NCBI GenBank assembly: GCA_025716855.1
Contig: JAIXMQ010000131.1
Coordinates: forward strand, 1-39,347
Direction: 5' to 3'
From: Pilaira anomala
Taxonomy: Eukaryota; Mucoromycota; Mucoromycetes; Mucorales; Mucoraceae
Length of the DNA stretch: 39,347 bases
Part shown: positions 21,338 to 30,942 of the stretch, piece after piece
Layout of the letters: every line of letters starts with the position of its first letter
Numbering within the stretch: the stretch's first letter is position 1
Notes under the pieces: model-generated
Told to the model about the DNA's origin: nothing
The model's input: only the letters and a program-made list of their open reading frames with translations
Database searches by the model: none
Translations under genes and position numbers: made by a program

Positions 21338-22011
21338 TTAATTATCTGTATTTGTTTGAGTTCGTTTTTGCCGTTTCTCCGCATATTCAACAACATCAAT
21401 TGCATCCAAATTCAATCCGTATTTGCGCTTGATTTTGAGTGGTAATTCTGAGCCAAAAAAAAACAGATCTGCACTTCTTCTTACTCGAGACATTGCTACG
21501 TAAAGCTGACCGTGAGGTATCATATTATCTAAGTGTATTGCAACAGAATCGATAGTGGCACTTTGAGCTTTGTGAATCGTCGAGGCAAAAGCAGGTACAA
21601 TAGGAAATTGCGATCAAAGATAGCTAGTTCCGGGTACGCTTCTGGTAATCCTTTGGACCCACAAAGTCACTTCGTCACCATCATTACTGATTTTTGATAA
21701 AAGAATATTTTCTTCATCTATCTCTTTAACTTGAGCAATGGTACCATTGACCCAACCGCTGGAGACATGCAAATTTTGTATTAACATTACAGGCATTTCA
21801 ATTTTAAGCTTTAATTCTTGTAGTAGTCTAGTTTCATTCAAGGTAAGAGAAGCAGAGTGTTTGGAACCTCAATTATAGGTATCATAGGCAAGGAAAATAG
21901 TTGGTTCACCTCCCATATAGTCAAAATCTTTTGAATTAGCAGTGTTCACGTTTTTTCTTGTTGTATAAAGTCGTAATGATCGATTGGGTAGATCACATTT
22001 AGCTACAGTTC
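21338..22011 (-). pseudogene. Helitron helicase C-terminal fragment
   Basis: The minus strand matches the C-terminal third of the helicase at 3.78-4.41 kb: CDLPNRSLRLYTT, then after a frameshift KIEMPVMLIQNLHVSSGWVN, VTLWVQRITRSVPGTSY, and after another lesion near 21612 HKAQSATIDSVAIHLDNM and HGQLYVAMSRVRRSADLF. The two copies differ at many residues (LHVSSGWVNGTI here, IDVDAGWVNGTI there), so they come from different Helitron subfamilies. Helicase sequence ends exactly at the Tc1 insertion site. The upstream part is not found on the far side of the Tc1 element, where a minisatellite begins instead. Confidence 0.85.
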
Positions 22012-22013
22012 TA

Positions 22014-22039
22014 CAGTCACGAGAACCCTTATTTGGTGA
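22014..22039 (+). repeat. Left terminal inverted repeat of the Tc1-type element
   Basis: Begins CAGTCACGAGAACCC directly after the TA at 22012-22013 and is the exact inverse of 23335-23360. Confidence 0.9.
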
Positions 22040-22182
22040 ATTTTTATTGTATAAAAAATTTAATTTTCCAAGGTAGCATTTCAAATTAAGATGACATATG
22101 GTAAATAAAGAATAAAGACACCATAGTTATCAAAAAGTTAGGAAAACATGTTTATTAAATAAATATAAAAAAAAACCCGAAG

Positions 22183-23253
22183 TTAGAAGCGCGTTGGCCC
22201 CCCTTTGGCTTTAATTACAGCCTCGCATCTTTCCTTTATTCCCTTTACCAACGTACCAGCATACTCTACACCAAGTTTTTCTCATTCCTCCTTCAAAACC
22301 TCCTTCAATTTTTCCATACTATTTACCTCGGACCTTCTCTTACCAATCTTGTTTTTGAAAAGTCCCCAAAAGTTCTCGATGGGTTTCAGATCCGGACTTT
22401 GAGCTGGCCAGTACTCAAAGCCCTTAATATCCCAACGCTTTTTCCACCATCTTGCATACGTTGAAGTATGACAGCTGGCACCATCTTCTTGTTGGAATAT
22501 AAACTCCCTCTGCTCTTCCTCTAAAAGTCTAGTAACCCAAGAGATATAATTGTTTGACAAGCAGTTGATGTAAGCTTCTTGATCCACTGTAGTGTCAAAA
22601 AACACCAAAGGACCAAATCCACCACCCCAAAAGCATCCCCAGACCATGACGCTACCAATCCCCCACTTGGTCGTCTGTACAATATTAGCAGCGTCATATC
22701 TGTGGCATTCTTGTCGAATAACTCTTGGAGCTCCAACATGACCTCCTGCAGTGAATTTCGACTCATCCGACCAAATTACACTCATCCATTGGTCTTCATC
22801 CCAATTAACATGCTGTCTTGCCTATTCCAGTCTTTTTTTCTTGTATTCTTCTGTCAAACGTGGTTTATGGGCTGCAATGTATGAAGAGTATCCCCCCCTT
22901 TTTAAACTCTTAATGACTGTTGCTCTACAGACATCGATGTCCATTTTTTTTAATTCGACTTTTAAGTCATTATAGCAGCATAATGGGTTCTTATGCAAAA
23001 TCTGCCTGAGGTGTCGCATTGCTCTTTCATCAAGTTTACGCTTAATATCAGGCCTCTTGCTTCTTTCTGTTGTCTTTCTCTTTTCGTATCTCTCGAGAAA
23101 ATTAGTGACGGTAGAGTAAGGAATGCCCATGTGTCTTGAAATCTCGGCTTTCGAAATTCCGAACTTACTCAAGTGATAAATACCACCTAAATCAAATTCA
23201 GAATATTTATTATAAGTGTTATTTGAGTCTGTTTCAATATTTGAAGTTGACAT
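22183..23253 (-). pseudogene. Tc1-type DDE transposase, two nonsense codons
   Basis: Cuts and pastes the element at TA sites. One ~356-codon frame runs from ATG 23251-23253 to TAA 22183-22185. The N-terminal half has a helix-turn-helix (KFGISKAEISRHMGIPYSTV) and a second DNA-binding segment (NPLCCYNDLKVELKKMDIDV). The catalytic domain shows IWSDESKF, FIFQQEDGASCHTS and PAQSPDLKPIENFW, giving an intact D, D, E set with about 35 residues between the last two. TAG at 22822-22824 separates the two domains and TGA at 22282-22284 removes the last ~32 residues. No frameshift is seen, so inactivation is recent; both stops are compatible with single transitions. The ends are intact, so it could be mobilised in trans if related transposase exists. 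Confidence 0.9.
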
Positions 23254-23334
23254 TGCTGTTTAGATTAGTAGATAGTGGAGTAGGAGTCGTTTTATTGTTT
23301 CAAAAAAAGGTGGTTTTTGAAAAAAATAAAAATA

Positions 23335-23360
23335 TCACCAAATAAGGGTTCTCGTGACTG
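23335..23360 (-). repeat. Right terminal inverted repeat of the Tc1-type element
   Basis: Ends GGGTTCTCGTGACTG directly before the TA at 23361-23362 and mirrors 22014-22039. Confidence 0.9.
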
Positions 23361-23362
23361 TA

Positions 23363-23632
23363 CACAATAATTCAACTCAACTAACTTGCCTTATACATAA
23401 TAATTCAACTCAACCAATTCGCATACACAATTACTCAACTCAACCAATTTGCATATATAATAATTCAACTCAATCAATTGGCATGCACAATAATTCCGTA
23501 TTGAAAAATTATAATTTTAACAGCAATTCCCAGTTCTATAAGCCTCCTTTAATTACTTGAAAATCTTTTTAACTAATACGATCAACTTAACCAATTTTAT
23601 ACACTATAATTCAACTCAACCAATTTGCATAC
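23363..23632 (+). repeat. 30-bp minisatellite
   Basis: About four tandem copies of a ~30-bp unit close to CACAATAATTCAACTCAACC followed by AATTTGCATA at 23363-23490, then more diverged copies to ~23632. The period of 30 keeps a frame open across the array, but I see no sign it is translated. A related unit reappears near 35799-35850. Confidence 0.75.
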
Positions 23633-23669
23633 AAAAATCTTTAAGTACGTATTTATAGCTAAGCAAGGC

Positions 23670-23980
23670 CATATCTTTGAGCTGTACCCCCGGTTTCACT
23701 GTGAGACTAACCCGATTGAAAGATTCTGGGGGCGGCTAAGAAAGTGGCTCGACAAAACTGCAATTACAGTTTTGTTTCTTTGGACAAAAACATAAATTCG
23801 TTCTTGGATAGTGCTTCCCCTCCTAGAGAACCACCTTTGCTGATAAGAAGATATTGGAATAAAATTTTTAGGTATATTGAAGCCCACAGTCAGGGAAAAG
23901 ATGCAAGACAGGCTTTAGAGGTGGTAAATAAGTTTTCTAAAGATCAGAAATCACATCGAAAACTTCGCTTATATCAATAA
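23670..23980 (+). pseudogene. C-terminal fragment of a Tc1/mariner-like transposase
   Basis: The plus strand reads LYPRFHCETNPIERFWGRLR followed by KWLDKTAI, the third catalytic block (NPIExFW) typical of Tc1/mariner and DDE_3-type transposases. After a frameshift near 23760 the frame continues NINSFLDSASPPREPPLLIR, RYWNKIFRYIEAHSQG and KDQKSHRKLRLYQ to a stop at 23978-23980. The N-terminal and first two catalytic blocks are gone. About 185 bp downstream lies a CAGTGCATC-type terminus with TA (24164/24165), so this fragment is the 3' part of the element whose ends define the MITE family. Confidence 0.6.
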
Positions 23981-24061
23981 AAAAAAATATTTGTACATTA
24001 TAATAGTCCCCATTAATATTTTAAAATATATTTAATTCATGTTTGGCATCATAAAATGTAA

Positions 24062-24164
24062 GAACGTTCGCAATGAGCATTTTTTTTAAAAAAAAACGGA
24101 GTTTAAATCAAAAGCTGAAAATGTCCTTTTTTTTAAAATATATGATTTAAAAATAGATGCACTG
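24062..24164 (-). repeat. Terminus of the CAGTGCATC mariner-like family
   Basis: Reverse-complemented, it reads CAGTGCATCTATTTTTAAAT followed by segments shared with 7800-7900 (GGACATTTTCAG; GATTTAAACTCCGTTTTT). TA at 24165-24166 flanks the end. It is the outer end of the element carrying the transposase fragment at 23670-23980. Confidence 0.65.
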
Positions 24165-24296
24165 TACTCTGTTCCAGTTCTTATCCAATTCAAAGTTTAC
24201 ATCACTAAATATATAGCAAGGGTGATAAAAATGTAATAACTACTTAAAATTATTTATTACATAAAATAAAGACTAGCATTTGTTTTTAAAAATAAT

Positions 24297-24543
24297 AGTA
24301 ATGCACATAACTTTTGTACTGAGTCATTTAGTAGCTCGCCAATACAAGCAAACGTATACGCTACTCATGATAGTCTGCATATATGCATAAACGCTGGATA
24401 TGCTTCGCTACCCTTTTCACTCGGGGCGGCTAATAAAGCCTACCAACAAGATGCTAATGCTGGCTTGTTGGATTCCCTTACTTCCTTCCTGACAGGGACA
24501 GAATGTACAGAGATGCCTAACAAAAGAGCATGTGGAACTTTGT
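24297..24543 (+). pseudogene. Exon-like fragment, unrecognised
   Basis: An open stretch reads like protein (SSSPIQANVYATHDSLHI, AGYASLPFSLGAANKAYQQD, GLLDSLTSFLTG) and ends in a stop at about 24541, with continuation possible in another frame (MWNFVELCK before a GTAAAT). It may be an upstream exon of the gene remnant that follows, or a separate piece. No family is recognised. Confidence 0.3.
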
Positions 24544-24780
24544 AGAATTATGTAAAGGTAAATAATTAGCTTCGTATTGATATTTGTTCAATATTATAAT
24601 TACTTTCCTTTAAAAATCATGTTATTGTAACGCCTGTTTTTAGACTAGATTGTTTTTGATATTATTACAAGTATATACAAGCAGGTTGCTCTCTCATTTT
24701 TTCAATCACCCGATTGAATCACCTTACCAAGGATTAAACATGAAGAGGAAGGACTAGGTCGTATTTTTTAGAAAAAAAAT

Positions 24781-27238
24781 ATGTTTAGCATTACGTATTT
24801 TGATGACGTCACAAATTATAATACAGTATATTTCGATCACTTCGGACAAGAAATGGAATTTGATTCTTTGCAATGTAATACTTGTCGAGCTTCAAACAAA
24901 TCCCATTATGGTTGCATTCCCTGGAAAAGAAGGTAAATGAAGCAATCAATGCTAGCTAGTATACTAATGTTTTCCATATAGAATTACAGCAGTTCATTAA
25001 AAATAAAAGAAAACCAACGTTTTGTGGGTTCGTCACAAAATTTCAAACCAAAATTGCTGAATGGTCTCTGGAGACCGATGCTTCAACTGCCCAAGCTCTG
25101 CATAAAACTTGGGTCACTCGTTTTAATAGCACTGTTAGACAAACCAAAAAAGATGTTCCCTTAAAGTATGCTTGTTAATTTAGTTGTGTCGTAATTTATT
25201 TTAAGACTTACCAACTTATTTTAAGAACTGCGAAATTTAACGCTGTTGCGTGGAATAAACTATTTGAAGAGTTATCAGTCTTGGTAAAGTCTAAGTACAA
25301 GCTGGTTTTATCCAGTATATCTAACGAAAAGTTTAACGTAACATAGAGTGATTTTGAAACAGACAGCAGAATAGAAGGCCAAAAGCTTGCAAATAAGAGT
25401 ATGAAGAACGCCTCGGAGAGCACTTTGAGGAGACTGGAGCAGAGGGGCTTAGAAGGAAGCAACAACAATAAAGAAGTAGATGACGTTTTTGATACAACAG
25501 AAGTGGAATATGATGACATTAGTATAAGTGAGGAAGAATCAGGCAGAGAAGAAGAAACTGATGATAATGAAGAGGGAAGCGAACCAGTCGATCAACTGCA
25601 TAAGTTATATTATAAAAAAGTAATATTCGCGCTTATATCCTTCTATTATTCTACCTTGCTAACTGATATTTCTGTATGAATTTTAGTTTAATAAGCAAGA
25701 GTTTGATTATGAAGAGAAAGCTTTTTTAAAGCAGATGATGAAGAAAAAAGCCTGTGTAAAAGATAAAGTGTATGTACTGGCATCAAAGTTGTTGCTGAAG
25801 GAAACCGCAGATGCTGATGATGACATGATTCTGAAGTAGATATAATATTTTCAAAAACGTTGAGGCATTGGTCTAACAAGTTTGTGTTCTGTTACTCATT
25901 AGATTGTCTCTATCAAATATTGTTAACTGTATTCATCCTGGATCTTATGAAATTTTAAAAAAAACATTGACGAGGAAACAAATGGCGGCTATCGATAACG
26001 TGAATATGGAGTTATACGTGGGATTGTCGAATGAAGATAGGGAGCTATTGGAGAAGGTATTGAAAAGGTAAGCCCCATAAGAACAAGTCTTTCTTGAAAA
26101 TATCACTGCTTACAACAGCTTCTGTGTTATAGTGGAGGTGATGAGGACGATACCGGCAATATTATTATAGAGATTTTAAAGGAGCAACTCAAACTTAAGG
26201 AAGCAGGCTCAAAGAACAGTGATGCGTACAAGTTGCTAAACATCCTTAGATCTATGTAAGTAACAGAATGTTTAAATTTGAAAATAGTCTGCACTAACGC
26301 GTTCATTACACAATGGTATTGAAAATGTTGAAGACTACTCAGAAGCTAATAGTGAGTTGACAGCATACCGACACTGCGCAAAGCTCTTGGATTATCTTTT
26401 TTGTGGAACAAAACTGAAAATTTAGAGTATGTTGAAATTTTGCATATGTGTTAAGTACAATGCTAACTGATTATAAATCTGTTAAAATTCTAGTGGTGAG
26501 CCTGGTTGTTTGGCCGCAAAAGAGCAGATGATCGTAAACCATTCTTTGTTTCCTTTTTCAGGACAAAAATATCTTCTCAACTTGCGCCATAAGAAAAATT
26601 GATGCGATCGTTGTGATGAACTTGAATATGGAAAGAGTTAAATTATCAACGAATGAGTGGAAGAAAAGCAATGCAAGCTCTGACACAGCCACAAAGCAGC
26701 AATCTAAAAATTTGCGAACAAATTTGTCGAAATTGAACCAATTGAATCGAAAATATAACATAAAAACGAAGACTGTAGTGGCTATGGATTTTATTGGTAA
26801 GTGTTTACTAAAATGTTCAAGTATATTATAGGCTTTAACAATAATGCTAATTTTGACAAATATGTAATGCCGGCTACATGTATAGCTTAGAAGAAAAAGA
26901 AGGATTATATGTTGCAAATTTGATCGAAGAACTTTCCCTCCCCACAAACAAGGAAACGATTAAACATGTCTCAGAGACTATCAATGCACTTTTTAAGTTT
27001 AAGGTAAGGTAATTTCAATAATTCTTTAACTCGTAAAATTCATTATCTCCCAACTTCAAAGAATCACTTGGAAAAACTGGTTACCGAAGTTACAGAAAGT
27101 TTTACAGTGAGATTACCAGCGTCGAGATTGAAAGGTATTACTAGATCGAGAGTACATCATGAGGAGGCTCCCCGTAAAGTCCCTCGTGTTATGTTCTCGC
27201 CAAAGGCAAAAAAAAGAAAATTGAATCATACTCATTAA
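24781..27238 (+). pseudogene. Multi-exon gene remnant of a lineage-expanded fungal family, function unknown
   Basis: At least ten short exons separated by 50-75 bp introns with GT...AG ends can be followed: 24781-24932, ~24985-25165, 25226-25619, 25687-25835, 25903-26067, 26133-26255, ~26310-26420, ~26495-26580, ~26599-26796, ~26868-27003 and 27062-27238. Visible segments: MFSITYFDDVTNYNTVYFDH; WVTRFNSTVRQTKKDVPLK; an acidic block (SISEEESGREEETDDNEEGS); ELTAYRHCAKLLDYLFCGTK; NMERVKLSTNEWKKSNASSD and VVAMDFIG; ending in a nuclear-localisation-like PKAKKRKL. Lesions include TAG at 25344-25346, frame problems at the first intron, and missing splice sites near 26300 and 26860. The wording matches, from memory, uncharacterised multicopy proteins of Mucorales; no enzymatic motif is seen. 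It could be an ageing host gene or part of a large transposon. Confidence 0.55.
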
Positions 27239-27462
27239 AAATACTATCAATATACAATTTTTCCAAGAGAGCAAAATGAAATTCATTAAAGTGTTTACTT
27301 TTTTTTTTAATATTGTTGAGACTTTTGAGAATTACCGACGTTTTTTGTTAGTATTTTCCCTTTGTACCTCAGACTACCTAATGTTTGTTTCTGTATATTT
27401 CATTTTGGCCAAGGATTATTTGTCTATGCCAAGTAATTAAATTTGGCAGTTAACTTACCATA

Positions 27463-28053
27463 TTGTCCTTTTTCTTTTTACTAAATTGTTTTGTAATAAC
27501 GAGCACTTTTTTTTATGAAGATGGACAGGACAACATTCATATTGAGAAAGGAGAAATCGTTTACAATCCGATGGAGGATGTTCCTATACAAATTGATGAT
27601 CCGGTTTTAATTCCCAAAACAACTACTAGCCAGAAAACCTTTTTAAGTGTTAAACGCCCAGAGAAAACTGTTGAAGAGTCTTCACCTAAAAAGCAACAGA
27701 AGAATAAGGTACCAAATTTGGATAGATCATACAAAAATTATAGGGACTTTGCCAGAGAGACCTTTATGTGTCGTATGATTTAAAAGTCTAAAGAACGTGG
27801 GTTGGTGGCCAAGGTTACAAATGGCGTAAATATCAATTACTACACTGCATTAAGGTGGTGGAATAGCTATAAGAAAAAAACAGAAGAGATCCCATATAAC
27901 AAATCCAAAGAAAACAGTGACACTAGAATCTCTTCCATTACGGGCGTTAAACTAGGGCTGCTGTATCACCACAAATTTGTAGCTGACAAAAAAAACGATA
28001 TTGCAAGGAATAGGGATTTGTATGGAGATGGATGTTGTGAGGTTGACAATTAG
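27463..28053 (+). pseudogene. Probable N-terminal part of a Tc1-like transposase with one stop
   Basis: One frame runs through a TAA at 27781-27783. After a hydrophobic, probably intronic or non-coding start, it reads EKGEIVYNPMEDVPIQIDDP, PKKQQKNKVPNLDRSYKNYR, then KERGLVAKVTNGVNINYYTA and LRWWNSYKKKTEEIPYNKS. The last part has the form of a homeodomain-like HTH followed by a basic linker, as in the DNA-binding region of fungal Tc1-like transposases. No DDE block follows; the frame ends at 28051-28053. The real start is unclear and probably lies near 27518, after a splice site. Confidence 0.4.
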
Positions 28054-28550
28054 ATTAAGATCAACATTGACTATTATACGTACAGTAGCTTGTTGGCAAT
28101 ATAACATACATTCATCTAATTACACATCTTCAACCAATTATTTGCCATACACTTTAAGTTAATACATCTATGATAGACTTTATTGATATAATATTCTATT
28201 ATAATAATAAGGGCTTATGATAAAAGAATCCAATAGCATGGAAAGAAAACAATTACAATACGAAATAGGAAACCGTATTAGATAAAAATGAGATATGAGA
28301 TAAGACCACAGCAAACTTAGTAATTCAGATATACACAACACCTTATAGGATTAACTACTTTGTTATGTAATGGGCAGATTGTAATATTATAACTACATGA
28401 TTGACTGAGTTGTCTATTATCATCAATAAAATGTAAAAAATACCGTTAATAGAATTGGGACATATATTTTTTAGAAGGTTTCAATTCACAAACCAGATTA
28501 ATAATATAACAAAAATTAAAAAATAATTTGGGAATAAATAGAAATCATGT
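28054..28550. other. AT-rich spacer
   Basis: No coding region or repeat is recognised before the second CACTA copy begins at 28551. Confidence 0.4.
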
Positions 28551-30150
28551 CACTATGGCCATTAGAAAATAAAATACTATCTTCAGTGTACATATACTGA
28601 AAAGTTACAGTATATATGAGTTACAATGTACCCTGAAGATAGAAATTTAATTACTGAATTTGTCAGTATTTAAAATACAAAAGGTAGAAATAAAAATACT
28701 AAAAATTTTAGTAATAAAAATTCTATTTTATTTGTCAAAGATGTACCTTAGAAAAGTAATATTCAGCTTTAAGCTGTGAGAAAGAAACTCAAAGATTCTT
28801 AATGCCTAAGAAGGAGACGCATTAGTATAAGTTGTTATAGTTTAAAGACTTAAAGTAAGTTTGAGTTCCTTATTGCTCAAAAAGATCCATGACCTCTAGA
28901 TAGTAAAGCTTGTAAGTTTGTATAATAAAAGTAGCTTTTTAGCCCTACTTTAAAATAAAGTGAGTTTTAAAAGATACTATGCTAATTGTAATATGAGATA
29001 ATAAGTTATGAATGGTTTTTATTGAAAAAGAAATAATACAAAAAGAAATAGATGAAAGAGATGATAAAAAAAAAGAAAGAAAAGAGATAAGAGAGAAAAA
29101 AACAGAGCTCTTTTATATAATTACCTTCCATTTTTTTTTAGGCATAAGAAGACAAGCAATAAAATATCGAAATCCTATATTTGTAACGCACAAAAATAGA
29201 CAAACCTTATTGATTCGTTCAAACTTTAAAGAAGATGATATGATTTTTTTAAAGGAATTGAACGATCTGTTGTGTACTTTCAATTTGTATAGTCAATTTG
29301 TAAAAATCATCCATTTTTACAAGACCATCCAATTTTTACAACATATATAAATAAATGAGCCATTATGTCCTATCTCTTTTTTTTTTACCTATATAATAGT
29401 AGTACTTTTCATCTTTTCAATCACAAATAATATCTAATAACACTTTGCCCAATCCTCCTAACAGCAAAAAAAGACTTCTTGTTTCTACCAATCAAGAGTA
29501 TTATCAAATCCCTTAAGAAATACTACAGTCGTTCCAGTTCTACTTTTCATCCCGTGAAAATCAACAATTTCGCAATAACAATTGCTGTTAGAGCTTGGAT
29601 GAATGATGAAATATATAGCTATGCTTTTGATAGGAAATCGTCGTGGTAAACATCTTGTTATGTTTGAATCTTGCTATATAGAGTAAGTATTAGATTATAT
29701 ATATACATACATACTCACGTTTTAAACAAATTTCCTATAGTTCCCGTAATAATGCTAAGCAATCGTGGTTCGTTGGCTTTGTCATATTTTATTTTGAACA
29801 CAATAATAAGTCGTGTGATACAACAGATGAAAAATATACATCATTTCCGGCATTGATTGAAGTTATGAAGAGTCATAAAGTTGCTGATTATGATCCTTGT
29901 ATACCAATTGTTACGATAAATAAACCCAAGAAAAAACAATTACTCGACGATCCTGAATGTAGAATAATTGATCCAAAGTATGCTGTAATAAATCTATCTG
30001 ATATTACACGTCAGGTTGGACAAATAATATTGAACACAGTGTAATCTATTCTTACTATGTATTTAATAAGGACATCAAATCTTCTGTTGGTAGCATTCAA
30101 AACTTGTAACTTTCTTTTTTTGCGTTCTAGCATCGACAAATTAACACTTA
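28551..30150. mobile_element. CACTA copy B, right end missing
   Basis: Starts CACTATGGCCATTAG and aligns by eye with copy A (from 11942) through the subterminal TTCAGTA motifs. It skips the part of A at about 12135-12840 and continues in step with 12846-13990. It retains about 330 bp (29742-30070) that A lacks. Similarity ends near 30150, in a GCGTTCTAGCATC segment. No TAGTG terminus is found, so the right end is deleted or lies beyond the Merlin insertion. No target duplication can be checked. Confidence 0.75.
29470..30044 (+). pseudogene. Broken coding region carried by CACTA copy B
   Basis: First part, as in copy A: RLLVSTNQEYYQ, then one frame over SLKKYYSRSSSTFHPVKINN and AWMNDEI, to ILLYRV at a GTAAGT donor (~29682). 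After an acceptor at ~29739 an open exon reads NNAKQSWFVGFVIFYFEHNN, FPALIEVMKSHKVADYDP, LLDDPECRIIDPKYAVINLS and ITRQVGQIILNTV, ending TAA at 30042-30044. The second exon looks like the C-terminal part of a fungal CMC-type transposase or an associated protein; the first weakly recalls a Ulp1 N-terminus. Neither is proven. The shared frameshift in both CACTA copies implies amplification after inactivation. Confidence 0.4.
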
Positions 30151-30240
30151 ATAAGTTTGGTGGGAGTTCAGGCTGTAGAAAATTACCATGTTTAGTAATC
30201 CTGTACCACAAAGGGGTAAATTCGACAAATATAAAAAGTG

Positions 30241-30266
30241 TTTACTCGCCAAATTAGGCGAGTAAA
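30241..30266. repeat. Perfect 10-bp hairpin followed by T run
   Basis: TTTACTCGCC and GGCGAGTAAA pair perfectly around a 6-nt AAATTA loop, and a run of T follows after ATCAA. It sits between CACTA copy B and the Merlin element. Such structures occur at some transposon ends, but no CTRR follows, so Helitron termination is not supported. Confidence 0.6.
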
Positions 30267-30322
30267 TCAATTTTTTTTTTTTAATAATAGATATTTCTTC
30301 CTCAAATAAAATGGGTTAAAGG

Positions 30323-30375
30323 GGAGTATAGGCCCGTCGGAGTTTAAAAAGTTCAATTTCCTAATTTGGAAATTG
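30323..30375 (+). repeat. Left TIR of the Merlin element
   Basis: 53-bp repeat starting GGAGTATAGGCCCGTCGGAG, mirrored at 32859-32911 with three differences. Confidence 0.85.
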
Positions 30376-30420
30376 CCAGTTACTATAAAAATAATTTAAT
30401 TATTTTATATAATAATTGTA

Positions 30421-30495
30421 TGTTACGTAGTCGAGTTGGTAGAGCGTTTGACTTATACTCAGAATGTCAAGAGTTCGAATCCGGCTTTTGTCATT
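30421..30495 (+). tRNA. tRNA-like sequence (pseudo-tRNA, UAU-like anticodon loop) near left Merlin end
   Basis: Shows an A-box-like TAGTCGAGTTGG, a D-arm ending GTAGAGCG, an anticodon stem TTTGA/TCAGA enclosing the loop CTTATAC (anticodon TAT, i.e. Ile or a mutated Lys), and a B-box-like GTTCGAATCC. The T stem and acceptor stem do not pair, so it is unlikely to be a working tRNA. It may still bind pol III factors. Confidence 0.45.
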
Positions 30496-30554
30496 TTTCT
30501 TTACTATATTTTTACTTTATGTAAAACAAAAAGCGAAAATAATGTTGTGAATTT

Positions 30555-30630
30555 TCTTTATTCAGATTGTTAAGGCGTCTGATTATGACTAAATAGGCCG
30601 CAGTTCGAATCCGTGTTAATCCGTTTTGAT
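30555..30630 (+). tRNA. Second tRNA-like sequence near left Merlin end
   Basis: A D-arm-like TTCAGATTGTTAAGGCG, a degraded anticodon arm around TCTGATTATGAC, and a T arm CGCAG-TTCGAAT-CCGTG with four of five pairs. Acceptor pairing is not convincing. Treated as a pseudo-tRNA. Confidence 0.35.
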
Positions 30631-30942
30631 TAATTTTTTTATATTTTTTATTTCGCATTTTTTTGTAGGTTTTTTTATTTTATAAGAATGTCTTTCAAGT
30701 GATAATAGTTCTTACTTTGATAAATAAACTTTTTCTAACGGTTTTAATGAATATATAATCTTAAGTTTATAAATGAAATAACCTGTTTATGTAAATAATA
30801 ACACTTTGTTTTACATAATATGCCTAGAATATTTGATTTTTAAACAATTTAAAAGCTACAAAGAGTATACAACTTAAATTATTTTATAAAAACTAACGAA
30901 CAGTCAAAAATTATTTTGTTTAAATGAAAATATTTATTTATT

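Larger units (their letters stand above)
22014..23360 (-). mobile_element. Tc1-type DNA transposon, complete ends (1347 bp)
   Basis: The terminal inverted repeats CAGTCACGAGAACCCTTATT... at 22014-22039 and 23335-23360 are identical over 26 bp, and TA target duplications flank both (22012-22013, 23361-23362). Size, TIR type and TA target are those of Tc1/mariner. It encodes one transposase on the minus strand, now carrying two nonsense codons. Confidence 0.92.

Noticed and set aside
5348..22284. TGA decoded as tryptophan (alternative code), since several elements have TGA in frame
   Set aside because: TAA and TAG stops also interrupt these frames, and TGA is used as the normal stop of the gag at 19320. 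Ordinary mutation explains them.
22183..23253. Repeat-induced point mutation (RIP) in the Tc1 element
   Set aside because: Two transition-type stops are not enough; no general C-to-T bias can be shown without a second copy.
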